Assembly: GCA_017651565.1 (NCBI GenBank)
Contig: JAGCCQ010000062.1
Coordinates: 1-38,688, forward strand
Direction of reading: 5' to 3'
Length of the DNA stretch: 38,688 bases
DNA from: Bacilli bacterium
GTDB taxonomy: Bacteria; Bacillota_I; Bacilli_A; RFN20; CAG-826
This document shows, piece by piece, positions 33,079 to 38,688 of this stretch. Under the pieces are notes generated by a model. The model searched no databases. It saw only the letters and a program-made list of their open reading frames with translations, and was not told where the DNA came from. Positions within the stretch are counted from its first letter, which is position 1, and every line of letters starts with the position of its first letter. The translations under genes were made by a program, and so were the position numbers.

Positions 33079-34461
33079 CTATCTTCCAGGGAAACCGCCA
33101 GGGAATCCGCCAGCTCCAGGGAAGCCTCCACCTGGGAATCCACCTCCAGGGAAACCACCATTCTTTTTAGCCTTAGCCATTTGTTCCATCATTTGTTTTG
33201 ATTGTTCATATTTCTTCAAAACTTTATTGATGTCTTGCATAGTCTTACCACTACCTAAACAAATTCTTTGTTTTCTTGAGAATTTTAAGATTTCAGGATG
33301 TTGTCTTTCTTCCTTAGTCATTGAGTTAATAACAATCTCAAAGCTTCTCATTTCTTTTTCAGCATATTCTTGTTGTTCTGGAGTGATTTTTGGCATACCA
33401 GGAATTAATCTTAATAAGCCACCAAGAGAGCCTAACTTTGTTACTTGTTTCATTTGATGAAGCATATCATCCAAATTGAATGTGCCATTCATCATTTTAT
33501 TCATTGTCTTCTTAGCTTCTTTTTCGTCGAATTGTTCTTGAGCTTTTTCAACTAAAGTAACAACGTCGCCCATGCCAAGAATTCTGTCTGCCATTCTATC
33601 TGGGTGGAAGACATCTAAGTCACCAACTTTTTCACCAACACCGATGAACTTAATTGGTAAGTGTGTTAAATAACGAATTGATAAAGCAGAACCACCACGA
33701 GCATCACCATCGAACTTAGACATGATGTAGCCAGTTAATCCAACTTTTTCATTGAATGTATTTGCAGTGTTATATGTATCTTGACCAGAAGCAGAATCAA
33801 CTAAGAATAATACTTCGTCTGGATTGACTGCTTTCTTAATGAGAGTTAATTCTTCCATTAATTGTTCATCAATACTCAAACGACCAGCAGTATCAATAAT
33901 CATTACATCGTAATTTTCATCAATTGCTTTTTGTTGTGCTTTTAAAGAAATTTCTACAGGAGAAACATTCGTTCCCATTGTAAACATTTCAACGCCAATT
34001 GATTTAGCAAGTTGACCTAATTGATCAATTGCGGCTGGACGATAGACGTCACCTGCAACTAAGAGAACTTTCTTTTTTAGTTTGTTTTTTAAGTGGTTAG
34101 CAAGTTTTGCTGCAGTTGTTGTTTTACCAGTACCTTGAAGACCAACAAACATAATTGTGGTTGGTTTCTTCTTGATATTAAGTTCACAATCATCTCCACC
34201 TAAAAGGTCTACGATTTCATCATGAACAATCTTAACAATGAGTTGGCTAGGATTAATCTTACCAACGACATCTTGACCGATTGCTTTTTGTTTAACATTT
34301 TCTAAGAACGCTTTAACTACTTTAAAATTAACATCTGCTTCTAATAAAGCAATTCTAATTTCTTTAAGCATCTCTTCGATGTTAGACTCAGTAATTTTTG
34401 CTTGACCACGAAGCTTCTTAAATATGTGTGATAATTTATCTGTTAACGAATCAAATGCCAT
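33079..34461 (-). CDS. ffh: Signal recognition particle protein Ffh
   Basis: This 460-residue SRP54 homologue has an N domain, the G domain (MFVGLQGTGKTTTAAKL at about 103; IDTAGRLS; SKFDGDARGG) and a methionine-rich M domain that binds SRP RNA and signal sequences. It ends in a run of about 25 Gly/Phe/Pro residues made of GGFPG units. It overlaps ylxM by 11 bases. The ylxM-ffh-ftsY grouping joins particle, helper and receptor of the targeting pathway. Confidence 0.97.
   Translation of the reverse strand: MAFDSLTDKLSHIFKKLRGQAKITESNIEEMLKEIRIALLEADVNFKVVKAFLENVKQKAIGQDVVGKINPSQLIVKIVHDEIVDLLGGDDCELNIKKKPTTIMFVGLQGTGKTTTAAKLANHLKNKLKKKVLLVAGDVYRPAAIDQLGQLAKSIGVEMFTMGTNVSPVEISLKAQQKAIDENYDVMIIDTAGRLSIDEQLMEELTLIKKAVNPDEVLFLVDSASGQDTYNTANTFNEKVGLTGYIMSKFDGDARGGSALSIRYLTHLPIKFIGVGEKVGDLDVFHPDRMADRILGMGDVVTLVEKAQEQFDEKEAKKTMNKMMNGTFNLDDMLHQMKQVTKLGSLGGLLRLIPGMPKITPEQQEYAEKEMRSFEIVINSMTKEERQHPEILKFSRKQRICLGSGKTMQDINKVLKKYEQSKQMMEQMAKAKKNGGFPGGGFPGGGFPGAGGFPGGFPGR
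33082..33160 (-). repeat. Tandem repeat encoding GGFPG units at the Ffh C-terminus
   Basis: Degenerate 12-15-bp units (core CCAGGGAA / CCACCT on the plus strand) recur five to six times and encode GGFPGG-type pentads. The unit number could vary by slippage. Confidence 0.7.
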
Positions 34462-34765
34462 AACTATCTAATACCTTTTCTATTTTGTTTTTTGTCTCAT
34501 CATCTAAGCCTTTGATGATTTCTTCAATATTCTTATTGTTCTCTAAGATGTGTAAGGATGCTTCAAGTTGATCTAATTTAGAAATAGATTTCTTAATTGC
34601 ATCTTCCACTGCTGCTCTAGAGATATTTTTCTCTTCTGCAATTTCGGAAATTGATAAATCGAATTCAAAGTAAGATTTTGCAATTTCTCTTTGTGCTTCA
34701 CTTAATAGTGAACCATATATGTGGAGTAAGTCGTTGTACTTAATTGTCTTTTCTAATTTTTCCAT
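34451..34765 (-). CDS. ylxM: SRP-associated helix-turn-helix protein YlxM
   Basis: This 104-residue protein is all-helical with a sigma-70 region 4-like helix-turn-helix, LSISEIAEEKNISRAAVEDAI at about residues 39-59. YlxM is encoded with ffh in many Gram-positives and modulates SRP in streptococci. The ATG at 34765 is preceded by GGTGAG, which covers the ftsY stop; the TTG at 34777 is less likely. It overlaps ffh. Confidence 0.9.
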   Translation of the reverse strand: MEKLEKTIKYNDLLHIYGSLLSEAQREIAKSYFEFDLSISEIAEEKNISRAAVEDAIKKSISKLDQLEASLHILENNKNIEEIIKGLDDETKNKIEKVLDSYGI

Positions 34766-34766
34766 C

Positions 34767-35729
34767 TTACTCACCAATGCATAGGCCGTAGAGATACTTC
34801 TCTAAATCAAAGACTTCTAAATCATCCATCTTTTCACCTAAACCAATAAATCTAACAGGAATATTTAGCTCGCTCTTAATAGCTAAGATGATACCACCTT
34901 TACTTGTACCATCCATCTTTGTAATAACAACGCCAGTAATCTTTGTAACTTCATTGAAAGCCTTCGCTTGGACAACACCATTTTGTCCTGTAGTCGCATC
35001 CAAAATTAAGAATGTATCTTGTGGACCATTAGGAACCAACTTACCAATGACTCTTTTAATCTTTTCAAGCTCAGCCATTAAGTTATTTTTATTTTGTAAA
35101 CGGCCAGCAGTATCAACTAAGACTAAATCATATTTTTCTTTAACTGCTTTTGCTACACCATCATAGACAACACTGCTTGGATCAGAATTTTCTTTTCCAA
35201 CGATGACGTCCATATCTAATCTTTGACCCCATAAAGCAAGTTGTTCTGTTGCGCCTGCTCTAAATGTATCGCCCGCGATTAATAAGACTTTCTTGCCTTG
35301 GTTTTTGTATCTATTAGCAAGCTTAGCAATTGATGTAGTTTTACCAACACCATTAACACCTACGATTAATACTACTGTAGGATAATTTTCATCAAAGATA
35401 ATTTCTGTTGGTAATTCAGCGTTATCTGTGTAATTTGCAAATAAAATATCAATCAGCAAATCATTGAGTTCATCTAATTCAGTAATCTTTTCTTTCTTTG
35501 CTCTCTGGAGCAACTCATCAATAGTTTGGAGAGTCAAATTAACTCCAACATCTGCTTCGATAAGAATTTCTTCTAAATCAGTGAAATAATCTTCGTTGAC
35601 CTTCTTGTATTTCTTACCTAAGTCATTTAGTTTCTTTGAAAAAGCAGATCTAGATTTTTCTAAACCGTTGTTATATTTTTCATCTTTTTTCTTAGCAAAT
35701 TTTGATTTTAAAAATGATATTAACCCCAT
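34767..35729 (-). CDS. ftsY: SRP receptor FtsY
   Basis: This 320-residue SRP GTPase has a short basic N-terminus (LISFLKSKFAKKK) rather than a long acidic A domain, then the NG domain: ILIEADVGVNLT, LIVGVNGVGKTTSIAKL (about 123), AGDTFRAGATEQL, VLVDTAGRLQNK and KMDGTSKGG. It docks SRP-ribosome complexes at the membrane. It starts 1 nt after the rnc stop; smc, which lies between rnc and ftsY in Bacillus, is absent. Confidence 0.96.
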   Translation of the reverse strand: MGLISFLKSKFAKKKDEKYNNGLEKSRSAFSKKLNDLGKKYKKVNEDYFTDLEEILIEADVGVNLTLQTIDELLQRAKKEKITELDELNDLLIDILFANYTDNAELPTEIIFDENYPTVVLIVGVNGVGKTTSIAKLANRYKNQGKKVLLIAGDTFRAGATEQLALWGQRLDMDVIVGKENSDPSSVVYDGVAKAVKEKYDLVLVDTAGRLQNKNNLMAELEKIKRVIGKLVPNGPQDTFLILDATTGQNGVVQAKAFNEVTKITGVVITKMDGTSKGGIILAIKSELNIPVRFIGLGEKMDDLEVFDLEKYLYGLCIGE

Positions 35730-35730
35730 C

Positions 35731-36414
35731 TTAAATAATTCCCTTTTCTAATGCGGACTTGGCAGCTTTTTCTTCGGCTTCCTTTTTGCTCTTTCCACTC
35801 CCTGTTCCAAGAACAATACCGTTATATAAAACATTAACAACAAATGTCTTATCATGAGCTGGTCCTTTTTCATCTATTGTTACGTAAGTAACAGCATCTC
35901 TTTGTTCTGATTGCATTAATTCTTGTAATTTTGATTTATGATCAGTAAGAACATCTGTATCTGTGTGCAAAATGTCATAAATCAAAATATTGCTTACGTA
36001 CTTGTAAACTCTTTCGAATCCTTTATCTAGATAAATAGCGCCAACTAAAGCTTCAAAAACATCTTCTAGAATTTTATTAGAAGATACTATTGAAGATTTA
36101 GAAATAGAGTGCCCTACTCTAATAAAGTTTTCTAAATGCATTTTTCTTGCATAGTTAGAAAGACTTTCCTTTCTTACTAAATAACTTCTCAATTTTGAGA
36201 GAAGCCCTTCATCCATATCAGGATGATTCTTGTAAACAAGATCGCCACATACGAAACCAAGAACAGCATCACCTATAAACTCCAATCTCTCGTAATCCTT
36301 ATGCTTTGTTTTAGCATCTCCATTACAAGAAGGATGAGTGAGTGCTAACTCATAGTATGATGCATCATTGATATCTATGTTTAATACTTGTTTTAATTCA
36401 TCAACATTAATCAT
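35731..36414 (-). CDS. rnc: Ribonuclease III
   Basis: This 227-residue double-strand-specific endonuclease processes rRNA and mRNA. The catalytic signature is ERLEFIGDAVLGFVCGD (about residues 42-58), with EALVGAIYLDKGFE, and a C-terminal dsRNA-binding domain begins near KSKLQELMQSE and ends KSKKEAEEKAAKSAL. GGAGG lies 9 nt before the ATG. A -10-like TAAAAT at 36438-36443 lacks a good -35. The gene heads rnc-ftsY-ylxM-ffh. Confidence 0.96.
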   Translation of the reverse strand: MINVDELKQVLNIDINDASYYELALTHPSCNGDAKTKHKDYERLEFIGDAVLGFVCGDLVYKNHPDMDEGLLSKLRSYLVRKESLSNYARKMHLENFIRVGHSISKSSIVSSNKILEDVFEALVGAIYLDKGFERVYKYVSNILIYDILHTDTDVLTDHKSKLQELMQSEQRDAVTYVTIDEKGPAHDKTFVVNVLYNGIVLGTGSGKSKKEAEEKAAKSALEKGII

Positions 36415-36466
36415 GTATCATTTCCTCCATGCTAACTATTTTACACGAATATTAAATAAATTTAAT

Positions 36467-36494
36467 AAAAAAAGAAAAGCCGATTTCTCGGCTT
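36467..36494 (-). terminator. Intrinsic terminator of fakA
   Basis: On the minus strand AAGCCGA-GAAA-TCGGCTT (GNRA loop) is followed by TTCTTTTTTT. It starts 4 nt after the fakA stop. Confidence 0.93.
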
Positions 36495-36497
36495 GTT

Positions 36498-38168
36498 CTA
36501 TTCAACACCAATTAAGAAGGAATATACCGGTTGTTTTCCATCTCTAATATCGAGATCGAAATCAGGATATTTCTCATTAATATAATCTACAACTTGTTGC
36601 TTTTCATCACTACTTACATCTTGACCAACGAGAATAGTGATAACTGAATTTTCATCTTCATCAATCATCTTATCAAGTAGGTTAATTGTTGCATCAATTT
36701 TGCTTGCTTGGTCAGTGACTAAATTCTTGTCATAAATTCCGATGTAATCATCCTTCTTAACATCAACACCATCAACGTTAGTATTTCTAACAGCGAATGT
36801 AATTTCACCGGATTTGACACTTTCAATTGCAGAAGACATACTTTCAAAATTATCATCGCCTTCGCCTTCGAAGTCCATCATTGTAAGAGCTGAAATTCCT
36901 TGTGGAATTGTCTTAGTAGGAACTACGTAAACATTGGCAATATCTTTAACTAATTCTTTAGCTTGGTTAGCTGCCATAACGATGTTTGAATTGTTAGGGA
37001 GAATATAAATATTCTCAGCATTAGCTTTTTTAATTGCGTTTAAGAAGTCTTCACTACTTGGATTCATAGTTTGACCGCCCTTAACAATTACCTTAACACC
37101 TAATTCTTTAAATAAGGAGTCAATGCCAGTACCAGATGATACTGCAATAACAGCGTTTTTAGTTCTTTCAAGAGTAGTTTCTGGTTCTTGAACTAAATCC
37201 TCCGTGACAGTAACTTCGCCACCTGAAACAAGCGCATGATGTTGTTCTGTCATATTCTCAATTTTTAGTTTTAAGAACTCACCGAATTGTTGAGCATAAT
37301 TAAGTGCTTCACCAGGAGTCATTGTATGAACGTGAACTTTAACAATTTCTTCATCTCTAACAACAACTAATGAATTACCAATATCACTTAAAGCTTCTGT
37401 AAATTTTGCTTCATCAAACGGCTTTTTAACTGAATCTGGACCTAATTCCATAATAAATTCAGTACAATAACCATATTCTTCTTCCTCTAAAGCAGCACCT
37501 GCAGGAGTCATAGCTGCTTCTTGACCAAATGCGGAATTTAATGTTCTTTCAACATCTTTACCAATTAAACCGCACTTCATACCTTCTAAAATCTTAATTA
37601 AACCTGCACCACCGGAGTCGATAACACCTGCTTTTTTAAGAACCGGTAAAAGGTTTGGAGTTCTTTGTAAAGAAGCCTTAGCTTCTTTAATTAATATATC
37701 AAATGCTCTTTCAAAAGACATTGAAGCTCTAACTTGTTCAGCTAAAAGAGCACTAGATTCTCTAATAACTGTAAGAATAGTACCTTCAACTGGTTTAACA
37801 ACTGCTTTATAAGCAACTTGAACACCATTTTCGAAAGCAGCAGATAAATCTTCTACTGTAATTTCTTTTTTATTTAACATCCCTTCTGCGAAGCCACGGA
37901 AAATTTGGCTAGTAATAACGCCAGAATTACCTCTAGCTCCCATGAGTAATCCACGAGAGAAAGATTTTGCAATCGCATAAGCGGATTTTTCTTCACTATT
38001 TTTAATCTCTTTACAACCACTTGAAAGAGTTAAGTTCATGTTCATTCCAGTATCACCATCTGGTACTGGGAATACGTTTAAAGCATCGATCTCTGGATAA
38101 AAATTGTAGAGATTATTGCTTCCACTAATAAATATCTTCTTCAGCACTTGGCCGTTAATCGTCTTCAT
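36498..38168 (-). CDS. fakA: FakA/YloV-like fatty acid kinase, DAK family
   Basis: This 556-residue protein has an N-terminal DhaL-type ATP-binding domain with FPVPDGDTGMNMNLTLSSG (about residues 31-49), ARGNSGVITSQI and DSGGAGL, a middle region with VKVHVHTMTPGEAL, and a C-terminal DegV-like region ending PVYSFLIGVE. FakA phosphorylates fatty acids bound to FakB partners. No fakB is in the window. In Bacillus, yloV is preceded by yloU (Asp23) and followed by recG and fatty-acid genes; here it stands alone between 5S rRNA and rnc, with its own promoter, terminator and a two-hairpin leader. The ribosome-binding site near the ATG is poor. Confidence 0.9.
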   Translation of the reverse strand: MKTINGQVLKKIFISGSNNLYNFYPEIDALNVFPVPDGDTGMNMNLTLSSGCKEIKNSEEKSAYAIAKSFSRGLLMGARGNSGVITSQIFRGFAEGMLNKKEITVEDLSAAFENGVQVAYKAVVKPVEGTILTVIRESSALLAEQVRASMSFERAFDILIKEAKASLQRTPNLLPVLKKAGVIDSGGAGLIKILEGMKCGLIGKDVERTLNSAFGQEAAMTPAGAALEEEEYGYCTEFIMELGPDSVKKPFDEAKFTEALSDIGNSLVVVRDEEIVKVHVHTMTPGEALNYAQQFGEFLKLKIENMTEQHHALVSGGEVTVTEDLVQEPETTLERTKNAVIAVSSGTGIDSLFKELGVKVIVKGGQTMNPSSEDFLNAIKKANAENIYILPNNSNIVMAANQAKELVKDIANVYVVPTKTIPQGISALTMMDFEGEGDDNFESMSSAIESVKSGEITFAVRNTNVDGVDVKKDDYIGIYDKNLVTDQASKIDATINLLDKMIDEDENSVITILVGQDVSSDEKQQVVDYINEKYPDFDLDIRDGKQPVYSFLIGVE

Positions 38169-38228
38169 ATGTATATACCAATAGCATTGCTGCTATTACC
38201 TTTCAAATTTTGAGACACTTTCAGTGTC
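38169..38228 (-). promoter_or_regulatory. Two-hairpin leader of fakA
   Basis: The transcript from the promoter can form GACACT-GAA-AGTGTC (38214-38228) and AATAGCA-GCAA-TGCTATT (38180-38197, GNRA loop). The only good ribosome-binding site, AAAGG, lies between them, about 31 nt before the ATG; folding of the second hairpin would bring it close. Confidence 0.45.
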
Positions 38229-38234
38229 GCCACT

Positions 38235-38263
38235 ATTTTAAATGAAAAATATAATCTTGTCAA
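38235..38263 (-). promoter_or_regulatory. Promoter of fakA
   Basis: TTGACA (38258-38263), 17-nt spacer and TAAAAT (38235-38240). It lies about 30 nt past the 5S rRNA gene. Confidence 0.75.
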
Positions 38264-38294
38264 ATTTCGACATTTTTGGACATAAAATAAAAAA

Positions 38295-38402
<108 letters not shown>

Positions 38403-38529
38403 TTTTTTAATTTTTAGAGAGATATTGTTCTCTCAAAACTGAATATTACCACATTGTTCTTCCGTTGTTAACACTTATTTGCGCTAAATTTTATTTTTGT
38501 TTTTTACTCTTAGTAAAAATCTTAAGAAA
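38403..38529 (-). other. 23S-5S intergenic spacer
   Basis: The spacer of about 127 nt is A/T-rich and has no tRNA. It holds GAGAGA-ACAATA-TCTCTC near the 5S end, next to TCAGTTTTGAGAG, a motif common in Bacilli rRNA spacers, probably a processing stem. Confidence 0.6.
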
Positions 38530-38688
38530 TTAAGTCCTCGTTCTATTAGTATTAGTCAGCTGAATGCCTCACGACACTTACACTTCTAACCTATCAACCT
38601 CTTAACTTTAGAGGGAACTTACTTCTTTCGAATGGGAAGTCTCATCTTTAGGCTTGCTTCACGCTTAGATGCTTTCAGCGTTTATCAA
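38530..38688 (-). rRNA. rrl: 23S ribosomal RNA, 3' end (partial)
   Basis: The minus strand reads GCATCTAAGCGTGAAGC, then GATGAGACTTCCC, and ends CTGACTAATACTAATAG...CGAGGACTTAA, the conserved last ~160 nt of bacterial 23S rRNA. The gene continues past the window. The 3' boundary is placed by homology with Bacillus and is accurate to a few bases. Confidence 0.95.

Noticed and set aside
33050..33457. Proline-rich 135-codon plus-strand frame
   Set aside because: It is the antisense of the Ffh GGFPG repeat and follows a terminator; no ribosome-binding site.
12069..38168. Possible Mollicutes code with TGA as tryptophan
   Set aside because: TGA ends rseP, uppS, rimM and ylxM at the expected lengths and Trp is TGG throughout.

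Overview
The window is low-GC, uses the standard code (TGG for Trp, TGA as a working stop in rseP, uppS, rimM and ylxM), and carries a long block of core Bacillota genes in nearly the Bacillus subtilis order. A Gram-positive PolC replicase, a FakA/YloV homologue, RbgA, YlxM and an InlB-repeat-like surface protein suggest an uncultured member of Bacilli, possibly a gut lineage near the Mollicutes or Erysipelotrichia. That placement is inference. Almost everything is on the minus strand.

Left third (1-12062), accessory part: tRNA-Thr and tRNA-Val; a possible decayed lipoprotein; a zinc-ribbon membrane protein; a sugar operon (TetR regulator, GPH-type transporter, GH36 alpha-galactosidase, GT-B-like protein); a GNAT acetyltransferase; a tRNA-Leu/Arg/Leu cluster; a membrane HD-GYP protein; a small lipoprotein; a large membrane-anchored surface protein; and tRNA-Pro.

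Middle (12069-30548), core block on the minus strand, in transcription order: lepB-rbgA-rnhB-dprA, topA-xerC, rpsB-tsf, pyrH-frr, uppS-cdsA-dxr-rseP-polC. It covers protein export, ribosome assembly, R-loop and topology control, recombination, translation, UMP synthesis, ribosome recycling, undecaprenyl and phospholipid precursors, isoprenoids, intramembrane proteolysis and replication.

Right part (30639-38688): rplS; the cluster rpsP-khpA-rimM-trmD on the plus strand, which looks like an in-place inversion; then ffh, ylxM, ftsY (SRP pathway), rnc and fakA on the minus strand; then 5S rRNA and the 3' end of 23S rRNA, whose operon continues beyond the window.

Most transcription units have a recognisable sigma-A-type promoter and an intrinsic terminator. 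A recurring oddity is terminator-like hairpins between genes that sit too close for an ordinary promoter (tsf|pyrH, rnhB|dprA, topA|xerC, khpA|rimM), together with some starts that lack a Shine-Dalgarno sequence and lie next to a -10 box (uppS, xerC, GNAT). No CRISPR array, insertion sequence or phage was seen. The best leads are the GT-B/GH36 sugar operon, the cysteine-rich signal peptidase, the inverted ribosomal cluster and the structured leaders of rpsB and fakA.
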